DNA of 45,109 nucleotides from Mycobacterium innocens (GTDB taxonomy: Bacteria; Actinomycetota; Actinomycetes; Mycobacteriales; Mycobacteriaceae), in contig NZ_UPHQ01000037.1 of assembly GCF_900566055.1 (NCBI RefSeq), positions 1-45,109 of the forward strand, read 5' to 3'. The notes under the pieces were generated by a model. That model did no database searches. It was not told where the DNA came from and saw only the letters and a program-made list of their open reading frames with translations. The position numbers and the translations under genes were made by a program. How positions within the stretch are numbered: position 1 is the stretch's first letter; every line of letters begins with the position of its first letter. This document shows positions 26,234 through 36,646 of the stretch, piece after piece.

Positions 26234-28597
26234 TCAGTGGCCGCCGATGCGCCGGCGGTGAATCGGCTCGCGGCCCGGCGGCTGCTGCGGTGGCGGCAGC
26301 AGCGGCTTGCGCGGGCGCACGGCAATGGTCGACGGCGACGACGTGTCCAGTTTGATGTTCTCGCCGGCGTGCCGGATCGTCAGCTCGCCGCCGGGCCCGT
26401 CGCGCAGGGTGTAGGTGACGTCGGAGTGATTGGCGTCGACGGTCACCCCGAAATCCCGCCACCGCAGCCGGAAGCGCAGCCGCGAGATGCCGTCGGGCAG
26501 TTGGGGATCGATGGACAGGATGCCCTCGTCGTCGCGCAGACCGCCGAAGCCGCCGACCAGCGCCGTCCAGGCGCCGGCCAGCGAGGCCATGTGTAACCCG
26601 TCGCGGGTGTTGCGGTGCAGGTCGCGCAGGTCGATCAGCGCCGCTTCGTAAGCATAGTCATGGGCCAGCTCCAGGTGTCCGACCTCGGCGCACATCACCG
26701 CCTGAGTACACGCCGACAGCGACGAGTCACGCACCATCCGCCGCTCGTAGTAGTCGACGTTGCGCGCCTTCTGTTCCGGGGTGAAGGCGTGGCTCTGGAA
26801 CTGCATGGCCAGTACCAGGTCGGCCTGTTTTATCACCTGCGCGGGGTAGAGCCGCACGTAGGCCTCGTGCAGCAGCAACGGGTAGGTGGTATTGGCCTGG
26901 AAGTCCCACTCGGCGAGGGTGGTGAACCCGTCACACTGCTGGTGGACCCCCAGCTCTTCGTCGTAGGGAATGTTCACGGCATCGGCCGCGTCCCGCCAGG
27001 CGGCCATCTCTTCGGTGGTGACGCCCATCTCTTCCGCCGCCTCCGGGTGGCGCAGGCAGGCGTCGGCGGCGGTCACCAAGTTGTTTGCCGCCATCAAGTT
27101 CGTGAAGACATTGTCGCGAACCACCGCGGTGTACTCGTCGGGACCCGTAACACCGTCGAGATGCCACACGCCGTGCCGGTCGTGGTGGCCGAGCGAAAGC
27201 CACAGCCGCGCGGTTTCGACCAGTACGGCCAGGCCGCAGTCCTTCTCCAGCGAGTGGTCGCCGGTGACGGTCCGGTACCGATCGAACGCCATCGCGATGT
27301 CGGCGTTGATGTGCCAGGCGGCGGTGCCGGCCGGCCAGTAGGCCGAGCACTCCTCCCCGCGGATGGTTCGCCAGGGGAATGCGGCGCCGTCAAGTCCGAG
27401 TTCGGCGGCCCGCTCTTTGGCCAGGTTCAGCGTCGAGGCCCGCCACCGTAGCGCGTCGGCGACCGCGTGCGGCGCGGTGTAGGTCAGCACCGGCAGCACG
27501 AAACCCTCGGTGTCCCAGAAGGCGTGTCCGTCGTAGCCGGTGCCGGTGAGCCCTTTGCTCGGGATGGCGCGGCGTTCGGCGCGGGCGCTGGCCTGCAACA
27601 GGTGGAAGAGCCCGAACCGGACCGCCTGCTGGGACTCCGGGTCGCCCTCCACCTCGACGTCCGCATTCTCCCAGAAGTCGTTGAGGTAGGCGCGTTGCGC
27701 ATCCAGCAGCCCCTGCCACCCGCTGTAGCGCGCGCCGTGCAGCGCCCCGGCGGCCTGGTCGCGCAGCGCCGGACGGGAGCGCAGGCTGGACCAGCCATAC
27801 GCCAGGTATTTGACGATGCGCAGCTTCTGTCCCGGGCGCAGCCCGCAGATCACGGTGGTCCGGGCCAAGTCGGCGCGTGCGTCGGTGGTGATCTCGACCC
27901 GCCCGGGGACCTCGACCTCGTGGTCCATCGCGGCGGCCATCATCAGGGCGCTGCTGCGGGTGCGGTGCATGAGAAGCGCGCCGCACTCGGTGCATTCGTG
28001 GTCGACGGCCTCCAGCGGTTTCTCCAGGATCGCCGACACCCGCGGGTCGGCGGAGGTCTGCGGTTGGTCCTCGTTGGTGACGAGCTCGGATTGCACTGTG
28101 ACAAGCGAGAATTCGCCGACGGCCTCCACCACGTACTCGATGGCCGCGGCGGCCCGGTGGGCCAGTGACACCAGCCGGGTGGATACCACCTTGACCTGCT
28201 TGCCCGCCGGCGACTGCCAGTGGGCCCGGCGGGTCAGCGTCCCGGCGCGCAGGTCGAGAACCCGCTCGTGTGAGATCAGCGTGCCGTAGCGGACGTCGAA
28301 CGGCTCGTCGTCGACCAACAAGCGCAGGATCTTGCCGTTGGTGACGTCGACGACGGTCTGGCCGGCCTCGGGATACCCGTATCCCGCCTCGGCGTAGGGC
28401 AGCGGCCGGATCTCGAAGAAGGAGTTCAGGTAGGTGCCGGGCAGGCCGTACGGCTCGCCCTCGTCGAGGTTGCCGCGCAAGCCGATGTGTCCGTTGGACA
28501 ACGCGAACAGCGATTCCGACTGCGCCAGCAGGTTCAGGTCGAGCTTGGTCTCGCGAACCCGCCACGGTTCAACAGGGAAGGCTTCTTCAGTAATCAT
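26234..28597 (-). CDS. GH65 disaccharide phosphorylase/hydrolase, Rv3401-like
   Basis: This 787-residue protein belongs to glycoside hydrolase family 65 (trehalose, maltose, kojibiose phosphorylases). The N-terminal beta-sandwich contains NGHIGLRGNLDEGEPYGLPG. The (alpha/alpha)6 barrel has FWDTEGFVLPVL and the general-acid motif GVTGPDEYT. Short basic Pro-rich C-terminal tail (LLPPPQQPPGREP). Phosphorolysis would give glucose plus beta-glucose-1-phosphate, which the beta-phosphoglucomutase encoded 13 bp upstream converts to glucose-6-phosphate; the two genes are an operon. The exact disaccharide is unknown. Confidence 0.9.
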   Translation of the reverse strand: MITEEAFPVEPWRVRETKLDLNLLAQSESLFALSNGHIGLRGNLDEGEPYGLPGTYLNSFFEIRPLPYAEAGYGYPEAGQTVVDVTNGKILRLLVDDEPFDVRYGTLISHERVLDLRAGTLTRRAHWQSPAGKQVKVVSTRLVSLAHRAAAAIEYVVEAVGEFSLVTVQSELVTNEDQPQTSADPRVSAILEKPLEAVDHECTECGALLMHRTRSSALMMAAAMDHEVEVPGRVEITTDARADLARTTVICGLRPGQKLRIVKYLAYGWSSLRSRPALRDQAAGALHGARYSGWQGLLDAQRAYLNDFWENADVEVEGDPESQQAVRFGLFHLLQASARAERRAIPSKGLTGTGYDGHAFWDTEGFVLPVLTYTAPHAVADALRWRASTLNLAKERAAELGLDGAAFPWRTIRGEECSAYWPAGTAAWHINADIAMAFDRYRTVTGDHSLEKDCGLAVLVETARLWLSLGHHDRHGVWHLDGVTGPDEYTAVVRDNVFTNLMAANNLVTAADACLRHPEAAEEMGVTTEEMAAWRDAADAVNIPYDEELGVHQQCDGFTTLAEWDFQANTTYPLLLHEAYVRLYPAQVIKQADLVLAMQFQSHAFTPEQKARNVDYYERRMVRDSSLSACTQAVMCAEVGHLELAHDYAYEAALIDLRDLHRNTRDGLHMASLAGAWTALVGGFGGLRDDEGILSIDPQLPDGISRLRFRLRWRDFGVTVDANHSDVTYTLRDGPGGELTIRHAGENIKLDTSSPSTIAVRPRKPLLPPPQQPPGREPIHRRRIGGH

Positions 28598-28610
28598 CGA
28601 GGATCATGCC

Positions 28611-29351
28611 TCACAGCAGTTCGGCGAGATCGTTGACCACCACGTCGGCGCCGTTGCGCCGCAAGTCCTCGGCCTGGCCCACTCGGTCGACACCTACCAC
28701 GAACCCGAAATTACCGGCCCTCCCGGCCTGTACGCCCGACAACGCGTCCTCGAACACGGCGGCCGCGTCCGGGTCGGCGTCGAGCAGCTGGGCCCCGCGC
28801 AGGAAGGAGTCGGGGGCCGGCTTGCCGGCGATGTGCTCTTCGCGCAGCCGGACGCCGTCCACCCGCTGCTGGACGAACCGGTCCAGGCCGGTGATCTCGA
28901 GCACGTCGCGGGTGTTGGCGCTCGACGACACGACGGCGATGCCGAGCCCGGCCGCCGCGGCCGCTTCCAGATACCGCCGTGACCCTTCGAACACCTCGAC
29001 CCCCTCGTCGCGCAGGATCTGCTGGAACATGTCGTTCTTGCGGTTGCCCAGCCCGTAAACCGTTTCGGCTTCGCCGGGGTCGTCGGGATTTCCGTCGGGC
29101 AGCTGGATTCCCCGGCTGTCCAGGAAGGACCGCACCCCGTCCTCACGCTTCTTGCCGTCCACGTACCGGCGGTAGTCGGTGGCCGGATCGAAGGGGACGA
29201 AGGGTTCCCCGGTGCGCTCGGCCCGCTCGGACAGGTACGCGTCGAACATGGCCTTCCAGGCCTTGGTATGCACGCTGGCGGTATCGGTGAGGACACCGTC
29301 GAGGTCGAACAAACAGGCACGCACCTTCTCCGGCAGACCCAGCACAGGCAA
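28611..29351 (-). CDS. Beta-phosphoglucomutase-like HAD phosphatase, Rv3400-like
   Basis: This 246-residue HAD-superfamily protein has motif [12 protein letters not shown], motif [10 protein letters not shown], the motif III lysine in AGKPAPD and motif IV FEDALSG. The cap domain includes the [15 protein letters not shown] region typical of beta-phosphoglucomutases. It would convert beta-glucose-1-phosphate to glucose-6-phosphate next to the GH65 enzyme. TTG 29351 is used as start. An upstream ATG at 29397 (MVSWYHPKV) resembles the Rv3400 N-terminus but is in another frame; removing one base near 29352 joins them, so the true protein may be about 15 residues longer with an indel. Confidence 0.88.
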   Translation of the reverse strand: MPVLGLPEKVRACLFDLDGVLTDTASVHTKAWKAMFDAYLSERAERTGEPFVPFDPATDYRRYVDGKKREDGVRSFLDSRGIQLPDGNPDDPGEAETVYGLGNRKNDMFQQILRDEGVEVFEGSRRYLEAAAAAGLGIAVVSSSANTRDVLEITGLDRFVQQRVDGVRLREEHIAGKPAPDSFLRGAQLLDADPDAAAVFEDALSGVQAGRAGNFGFVVGVDRVGQAEDLRRNGADVVVNDLAELL

Positions 29352-29523
29352 CCTCGCTCCCGCTCACAGTTACTTTCGGGTGATACCAGCTCACCATCTC
29401 ACCCTGGCGATGACGGCACCTTAGCGCCTGACCCTGACACGTTCATGTGGATCGGGCATCCCGGAACCTCGGATCCGGATCGGAGGTGAGGCGGACGGCG
29501 CCGGCGCGGCCGGCGGCAAGGAG

Positions 29524-30348
29524 TTAACTGATTGCCCTGGCCCCGGCTCGGGCGATACCCCGGATCACTCGCAGCCGTCCGTCACCGAGCGCACGGGTGA
29601 GGTTCTCGGCCTTCTGTGCGAAGTCGGCGACGAAGGCGTGCAGCCCAAGCGGGTTGGCAGGCATTGACAGCAGCAGCTGCATCGTCGTGGTGGCCTGCTC
29701 GGTGAGATCGCTCCAGTGCTCGACCGCGAACCCTGCCGACTCGACGACGGCGCGCAACTCGCCGGCAGTGACCAGGTGGCTGCGTCCGGGTTGGTCGGCC
29801 CAGGGCAGCGGATAGTCGAGTTCGCCGGGTTCGCCAATGGTGATGTCCCACATGGCGAGTCGGCCACCGGCGACGGTTACCCGGCGCGTTTCCCGGTAGA
29901 GGCGGGTCTTGGCGGCCACGTTCATCTGGACATGCTGGCTGAAGACAACGTCGAAAGTGGCGTCGGCAAAGGGCAGTTCGGTGACATCTGCGTGCCGGAC
30001 GCTAATCCGCTCGTCGAGCCCGACAAGTCGGTTGAGCCAACGATTGGTTTGGCAGTACTCATCGCTCAGGTCGACGGCGGTCACCCGGCACCGGCACCGA
30101 TCGGCGACGAAGCGGGCGGTACCGCCGATCCCGCTGCCGGCGTCGAGAACCCGCATGTCTGCGGTAATCCTGATCAGGTCGACCAATTCCGTTGTGGCAA
30201 AGCGGCCCATCGTGTGGAAGTCCTCCAGCAGCGTCAGGTCCGCGGGCCGCAGGTGCTCGAGATCCTTTCCGGCGGCCCGCAGAGCCTGCCGGATACTGGG
30301 CTGAGTCAGGCCCGTCGAGTACTGGGTATGGATCTGGTTGTCGGTCAT
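29524..30348 (-). CDS. SAM-dependent methyltransferase (UbiE/sarcosine-methyltransferase-like)
   Basis: This is a 274-residue class I methyltransferase. A helical N-terminus (YSTGLTQPSIRQALRAAGKD) precedes the SAM-binding motif MRVLDAGSGIGGTARF, the acidic loop VTAVDLSDEYC and FDVVFSQHVQMNV. This layout is shared by glycine/sarcosine methyltransferases and related small-molecule enzymes. The reading frame is open further upstream, but ATG 30348 overlaps the stop of the NmrA-like gene as ATGA, which fixes the start and indicates coupled translation. It differs from Rv3399 of M. tuberculosis at this place. The substrate is unknown. Confidence 0.85.
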   Translation of the reverse strand: MTDNQIHTQYSTGLTQPSIRQALRAAGKDLEHLRPADLTLLEDFHTMGRFATTELVDLIRITADMRVLDAGSGIGGTARFVADRCRCRVTAVDLSDEYCQTNRWLNRLVGLDERISVRHADVTELPFADATFDVVFSQHVQMNVAAKTRLYRETRRVTVAGGRLAMWDITIGEPGELDYPLPWADQPGRSHLVTAGELRAVVESAGFAVEHWSDLTEQATTTMQLLLSMPANPLGLHAFVADFAQKAENLTRALGDGRLRVIRGIARAGARAIS

Positions 30349-31087
30349 TTCGGCACCCGGGCCGACGCGGTGATCAGCGCAGGCATGGTGACGGCGGCGT
30401 CCACACTGAGAACGGTTCCGGTGGGGCCGACCCAATGCCTCACCCACGGCGTCGGCGATGTCGGCGCCGGACAGCAGCGTCGGCCCGGTCGGACGGTAGG
30501 CCCGACCGTCATGCCGGTGCGGGTCAAGCAACGCTCCTACCGCAACGCGCGCGATATCTTCGTTGGAGGGCGGCGCATTTCGGCCGCTTCCGGTCGGCAC
30601 CGGTAGCACGCCGAGTTGGGCGGCCAGCGGGACCAGCTGGAGGTAGTTGTCGGCGAAGAATCCGGGATCGACCGCGACGCGTACGGTATCCGGCAGCAGC
30701 CCGAACAACTCGGCTGTCAACCAGGCCTGCCGGGTGGACAGCGCCGGATGTTCGGGGCTGGCCAGCCACTGCCCCAAACACCACCACCGCTTCCACACCC
30801 GCACGTCGCGCCGCCACCGCGAAGGCGACCGCGCTATCGAGCGCATGCGGGTGGTACGGGGGATTGAAGTACAGCCTGTCGACCCCGTCCACCACGGACT
30901 GAACCTGTTGGATGTCAAACATATCGGCGACGACGACGTCGGCGCCCAAGGCCTGCAAACGGGCACTGCGCTGGTCGTGGCGATGCACCAAAGCCCTGGT
31001 GCTAACCCCGCGGCCAAGCAGTTGGGTGGCCACCGCTCCGCCGATCCTGCCCGTGGCGCCGGTTACCAGCACTCGGGTACGTGTCAT
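30345..31087 (-). pseudogene. NmrA-like NAD(P)-binding oxidoreductase, two frameshifts
   Basis: The N-terminus MTRTRVLVTGATGRIGGAVA is a Rossmann dinucleotide-binding motif, followed by GADVVVADMFD as in NmrA-type atypical short-chain dehydrogenases. The frame breaks at the C run 30772-30775; after removing one base it continues GQWLASPEHPALSTRQAW and later PTGPTLLSGADIADAVGEAL. A second break at the G run 30423-30426 leads to TVLSVDAAVTMPALITASA and a stop overlapping the methyltransferase start. Both breaks are single extra bases in runs of four, so sequencing error is a serious alternative to genuine inactivation. Confidence 0.8.
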
Positions 31088-31126
31088 CGGATTCTCTTTT
31101 TCTGGATCTGATTGATTCGTAAGCCG

Positions 31127-32683
31127 TTACGCCTGCGTCAGTGCGACTGCCGGGGTGGGCGCGGTTGTGTGTGGCGCGCGCGCCGGCAAGAACGCGGCGA
31201 CGACGACGGCGGCGGCCAGCGCGATGCCGGCGCAGACCAGGGAGCCGGCCTGCAGGCCGTCGAGGAAGGCGCGGTCGACCGTGCCGCGGACGGCGGCGGC
31301 ATGGTCTGCCGGCAGCCGCCCGATCACGTTGTAGGCGGCCGCGATTGAGTGCTGCATGGCTGCGCGGACGTCGGCAGGCAGTGTCGTCAGCGCCGCCCTG
31401 GCGCCGAGCTGGCCCGAGGATGCGAAGACGCTGCCCACGATGGCGACGATGGCCACGCCGAGGGTACCGCCGAGTTCGCGGGTGGTGTCGTTGACGGCCG
31501 AGCCGACCCCGGCCTTGTCGGCCGAAAGGGAGCCCATGATCGCCTCGGTGGCCGGTGCGGTGGTGAGGCCGAGCCCGCCGCCGAGCAGTAGCATCTGCAT
31601 CGCGATCTCGCGATAGGGCGTGGCGGCATCGGCCGTGGACGCCCAGGCCAGGCCTACGGCGAACACGCCCAGACCGGCGGCGACGACGGCGGTGGTGCCG
31701 ACCCGCTCGACCAGCCGCGGCCCCAGGATGCTGGCCAGCGCGATCGAGAGGGCCGCCGGCAGCAGCCGCACCCCGGTCTCGAATGCCCGGTATTCCTTGA
31801 TGAATTGGAAGTACTGGGTGATGACGAAGATGAACCCGAACAGCGTCAGGAAGCCCGCGGTCACCGCCAGGCTGCCGCCGGAGAATCGACGGTCGGCGAA
31901 TACCGACACGTCCACCATCGGGTGGCTGCTGCGCCGTTCCCACAGCGCAAATCCGACGAGAACCATTGTGGCCAAGCTGAATCCGGCGACTGTTCGGGTG
32001 CTGGTCCAGCCCCAGGTGGGGGCCTCGATGACGGCGTAGACCAACACGGTGATCCCCACCGCGGACAGCGGCAGGCCGGGGACGTCGACCCGGGGGGCGG
32101 CCGGGTCGCGCGAGGTCGGGACGAACAGGATTCCGCCGGCGATGGCGATGACCGCGATTGGGATGTTGACCATGAAGATCGAGCCCCACCGGAAGTGTTC
32201 GAGCAGCCAGCCGCCGCTGATCGGCCCGACGGCCACCCCGACGCCCACCATGGCCGCCCACACTCCGATCGCCTTGGCCCGGGTCACGGGGTCGGTGAAG
32301 ATGTTGGTGATCAGGCCCAGAGTGGTCGGGAAGATCACCGCCGCGCCGACACCCATGGCGGCCCGGGCCGCGATCAGCGCATCCGCCGAATTCACCTGTG
32401 CGGCAACGCCGGAGGTGATCGCGAACAGGACGAGGCCGGCGTTGAGCCAGCCGCGCCTGCGGTAGCGGTCGCTGAGGCTGCCGGCCGACAGCAACAGGCC
32501 CGACATGACCAGGGTGTAGGCGTCGACGATCCATTGCAGCTGCGCGGTGTCGGCGCTCAGGTCGCGCGACAGCGTGGGCAGGGCGACGTTGACGATCGTG
32601 GCGTCGACGCTGATGACGAAGACGCCGAGGCAGATGACGGCGAGCGCCGGAACGGGATGGTTGCGGAAAGCCGGAAGAGTCAC
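31127..32683 (-). CDS. MFS exporter, DHA2 family (EmrB/QacA-like)
   Basis: This is a 14-helix drug/proton antiporter-type protein of about 518 residues. Family motifs are visible: GVFVISVDATIVNVALPTLS in helix 1, QWIVDAYTLVMSGLLLSAG, GSLSDRYRRRGWL in the helix 2-3 loop and GVGAAVIFPTTLGLI in helix 5. The start is taken as GTG 32683 (MTLPAFRNHPVPALAV) because the longer frame from TTG 32719 would begin next to the operator at 32698-32713. It is divergent from an HxlR-type regulator that very likely controls it. The substrate is unknown; hydrophobic toxicants or dyes are typical. Confidence 0.88.
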   Translation of the reverse strand: MTLPAFRNHPVPALAVICLGVFVISVDATIVNVALPTLSRDLSADTAQLQWIVDAYTLVMSGLLLSAGSLSDRYRRRGWLNAGLVLFAITSGVAAQVNSADALIAARAAMGVGAAVIFPTTLGLITNIFTDPVTRAKAIGVWAAMVGVGVAVGPISGGWLLEHFRWGSIFMVNIPIAVIAIAGGILFVPTSRDPAAPRVDVPGLPLSAVGITVLVYAVIEAPTWGWTSTRTVAGFSLATMVLVGFALWERRSSHPMVDVSVFADRRFSGGSLAVTAGFLTLFGFIFVITQYFQFIKEYRAFETGVRLLPAALSIALASILGPRLVERVGTTAVVAAGLGVFAVGLAWASTADAATPYREIAMQMLLLGGGLGLTTAPATEAIMGSLSADKAGVGSAVNDTTRELGGTLGVAIVAIVGSVFASSGQLGARAALTTLPADVRAAMQHSIAAAYNVIGRLPADHAAAVRGTVDRAFLDGLQAGSLVCAGIALAAAVVVAAFLPARAPHTTAPTPAVALTQA

Positions 32684-32697
32684 GGACAAGATACTAA

Positions 32698-32713
32698 AGT
32701 TTGTAGACAAACT
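32698..32713. promoter_or_regulatory. Operator dyad between MFS and HxlR genes
   Basis: The perfect 16-bp dyad AGTTTGT-AG-ACAAACT lies midway between the divergent starts (32683 and 32763). Such A/T-rich dyads with TTTGT-ACAAA arms suit MarR/HxlR-type winged-helix regulators. Confidence 0.8.
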
Positions 32714-32762
32714 AACCAAGTAATTGGTGGAAAAAGATGTCTAATGCCGATAGGCTGGCGCA

Positions 32763-33410
32763 ATGGCGACCCGCAACTACAACCAGAACTGCCCCATCGC
32801 GCGCGGGCTCGACATCCTCGGTGAGCGATGGACCCTGCTGATCCTGCGCGAGTTGGTCGGCGGTCCCCGCCGCTACGGCGATCTGCGCGCTGCACTGCCC
32901 GGCATCGCCACGAACCTGCTTGCCGAGCGACTCAAACAACTACAGGACTTCGGGCTGGTCGAGCGCACCGACCTACCGGCTCCGATCGGGCGCACCGTCT
33001 ACACCCTGAGCGACGTCGGTTGGCAGCGGGTGCCTCCCGTCCTGGGAAGCATTGCGCGGTTCGGACTGGACCTGCTCGATCCCGTCGACGACGGCCAGGT
33101 GTCGCCGTTGAACGGCTTCCTGGCCGGAATACTGCTGGGCTTCGACCCGGTGAAGGCCGCGGGTGTGGAGGCGACCTGCCGCGTCGAGGTCGACGGCCGC
33201 CGGTTCGAGTTCGCCGTGACACACGGCCGTCTCGGCGGCGCCCGCGGCGAGCCATCGGTCACGATCACCGCCGACGCGGCAGATCTGGTCGCCGCCCGCC
33301 TCGGTGCCGGTGAGGCCGACCGCCAGGCGGCGCTGCGCCGAATCCGGTTCGACGGCGACCACGACGCGATCGCGGCAGTGCGCCAAGCATTTTCGTTGCC
33401 GTCCGGCTAG
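32763..33410 (+). CDS. HxlR-family regulator with SCP2-like C-terminal domain
   Basis: The 215-residue protein begins with an HxlR winged helix: CPIARGLDILGERWTLLILREL, YGDLRAALPGIATNLLAERLKQL, then the wing VYTLSDVG. The Cys in NCPIARG is at the position used as a redox or electrophile sensor in many HxlR proteins. From about residue 110 on, the sequence (NGFLAGILLGFDPVKAAGVE, VTITADAADLVAARLGAGEA) looks like an SCP2 sterol-carrier-type lipid-binding domain, which could bind the exporter's substrate. It is divergent from the MFS gene with a perfect dyad between them. Confidence 0.85.
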   Translation: MATRNYNQNCPIARGLDILGERWTLLILRELVGGPRRYGDLRAALPGIATNLLAERLKQLQDFGLVERTDLPAPIGRTVYTLSDVGWQRVPPVLGSIARFGLDLLDPVDDGQVSPLNGFLAGILLGFDPVKAAGVEATCRVEVDGRRFEFAVTHGRLGGARGEPSVTITADAADLVAARLGAGEADRQAALRRIRFDGDHDAIAAVRQAFSLPSG

Positions 33411-33545
33411 CAAGGAGCGGGCGAGCCGGCCGGTGGCCGTGGGCCACCGGGGTCCGGGCATGGTGCCGCCCCGGGCGCGCCGCGCGGGCACCACGGGCAC
33501 ACCTTGCGGCGCGAACCGGGTGGCGGCGCCCACTAAACTTGCGGC

Positions 33546-35126
<1,581 letters not shown>

Positions 35127-35218
35127 CCGGGAGTCACTTCACCGCAGGGCCGGGCACCGAAATTGCCGCCACGGTCGTGGCCCGGACATCGACCGCAGCC
35201 ATGGCGGCGATTTCGGCG

Positions 35219-35887
35219 TTACGTCTGGACGAGTTCGCGCCTGCCGTAGTTGATCGTGGCCGCGGTCCAGGACCCGCCGGCCTCCTCGACGAGTTGGCGG
35301 GCGATATCGCAATCGCGGTTGGCGGCGACCAGTAGCAAGGTGTGGTCGGCCGTGGTGACAGATCCGCCCAGCAGTCGCTGGCGTGCGGCTGAATCGGCCA
35401 TCAACGCATCGCCGAAGCGCGCGATGTCGATGCCGGGCACCGCAATGAGGATCGCGTCGGCTTCGGGCGCACCTTGCCGAAGATATTCGAAGGTCAGCGC
35501 CGTTTCCTGGTGGAACTGGCGATTCATCGCCTCGGCGGCGATGTGCAGCGTGGGTTCGTCGACCACGCAGAGATGGAACTGGCGGGCGCGCTCATAGGCG
35601 ATCTGCTGCAGCGTAGCGGACCAGAACACGCCGTCGACCAAGGTCGATCCCGTCACCTCGGCGCCGGTCTGGGCGATGGTCGCCACGGCTTGACGCTCGA
35701 ACGGTTCCAAGTCGTCGCGCAATTGGCCGGCTGCCTCCGAATCGGGGCCGGTGATGACCCGGGGGTTGTCGGTGGCGAACAGCTCCGCCGGTTGACAGGA
35801 TCCGGCAGCGCTGCTGGCCGGCGCGAAAACGCTGCCGAAACACACCATCAGCCACACCAGCACCGAGCGCACACAGCAGCTTCTCAC
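35219..35887 (-). CDS. Secreted hypothetical protein, Rv3395A-like
   Basis: This 222-residue protein has an N-terminal signal sequence (VLVWLMVCFGSVFAPASSAAG) and no further membrane segment, so export is likely. Three later Cys residues (SCQPAELF, LCVVD, RDCDIA) could form disulfides. It is divergent from the imuA'-imuB operon, as Rv3395A is in M. tuberculosis, and its GTG start at 35887 is 44 bp from the LexA box, so it may share SOS control. No enzymatic motif is recognised. Confidence 0.7.
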   Translation of the reverse strand: MRSCCVRSVLVWLMVCFGSVFAPASSAAGSCQPAELFATDNPRVITGPDSEAAGQLRDDLEPFERQAVATIAQTGAEVTGSTLVDGVFWSATLQQIAYERARQFHLCVVDEPTLHIAAEAMNRQFHQETALTFEYLRQGAPEADAILIAVPGIDIARFGDALMADSAARQRLLGGSVTTADHTLLLVAANRDCDIARQLVEEAGGSWTAATINYGRRELVQT

Positions 35888-35930
35888 GTTGCTTGACGGC
35901 TGTCGCGGAGTGGGTGTTTACTCGACTGTA

Positions 35931-35946
35931 TCGAACATATATTCGA
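35931..35946. promoter_or_regulatory. LexA (SOS) box
   Basis: TCGAAC-ATAT-ATTCGA matches the mycobacterial SOS box consensus (TCGAAC-N4-GTTCGA) with one mismatch in the arms. It lies 38 bp before the preferred imuA' start and 44 bp before the divergent Rv3395A-like gene. LexA control of the mutasome genes is established in M. tuberculosis. Confidence 0.9.
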
Positions 35947-35983
35947 AAATATGGGGTTCCAAGAGCTGGTAGGAGGGCGAGTC

Positions 35984-36646
35984 ATGACTGCGGCTTTCGC
36001 CTCCCGCCCACCGCATGGAAGCCGTGCTGAGCAGCTGGAATCGTTGCGCCGGCAGATCGCGGTGCTGTCCGGAAAAGACCTTGTTCGTTCCGATGACCTG
36101 CTGCCGGAATCGGAATCCACGCTGTCGGTCCCGGAGTTGCCGGCACTGCTGCCCCGGGGAACGGTGGCGATGTTGTCCGGAGCCCGCTCCTTGCTGCTGA
36201 GCATGGTGGCCGCGGTGACGGCGGCCGGGGGCAACGCCGCCATCGTCGGCCAACCGGATATCGGGCTGCTGGCCGCCGTGGAGATGGGAGCGGACCTGAG
36301 CCGGCTCGCGGTGATACCGGATCCCGGGACCGATCCGGTGGAAGTGGCCGCGGTGCTCCTCGATGGCATGGATCTGGTGGTCCTCGGCCTGAGCGGATGC
36401 CGGGTGACGCGGACCCGGGCGCGGGCCGTGGTGGCGCGGGCTCGTAACAAGGGGTGCACGCTGCTGGTCACCGACGGCCACTGGGAAGGGGCGTCGACGC
36501 GGTTGGAAGCCCGGATCTGCGGCTATGAGATCACGGCGGGCAGCCGGGGCACACCCACACCCGGATTCGGACGGATCAGCCGGGTGCGGCTACAGGTCAG
36601 CGGATGCGCGCGGGGGCAGCCGGTCGGCCGAGTGCTAACGGGGTGA
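35984..36646 (+). CDS. imuA': ImuA', RecA-like mutasome component
   Basis: The product has 220 residues and matches Rv3395c. It is a RecA-fold relative that works with ImuB and DnaE2 in SOS-induced translesion synthesis. The Walker-type region is degenerate ([20 protein letters not shown]), as in the mycobacterial protein. The start ATG 35984 is chosen for the AGGAGG at 35971-35976; an in-frame ATG at 35951 is too close to the LexA box. The stop overlaps the imuB start as GTGA, giving translational coupling. Confidence 0.9.
   Translation: MTAAFASRPPHGSRAEQLESLRRQIAVLSGKDLVRSDDLLPESESTLSVPELPALLPRGTVAMLSGARSLLLSMVAAVTAAGGNAAIVGQPDIGLLAAVEMGADLSRLAVIPDPGTDPVEVAAVLLDGMDLVVLGLSGCRVTRTRARAVVARARNKGCTLLVTDGHWEGASTRLEARICGYEITAGSRGTPTPGFGRISRVRLQVSGCARGQPVGRVLTG

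Noticed and set aside
26615..28168. Plus-strand frames opposite the GH65 gene
   Set aside because: They lack motifs and mirror the GH65 coding sequence, which has all family signatures.
29524..31017. A 497-residue fusion of an NmrA-like segment and a methyltransferase
   Set aside because: The methyltransferase has its own ATG at 30348 overlapping an upstream stop as ATGA; the fusion arises only because the middle frame after a frameshift happens to be in phase with it.
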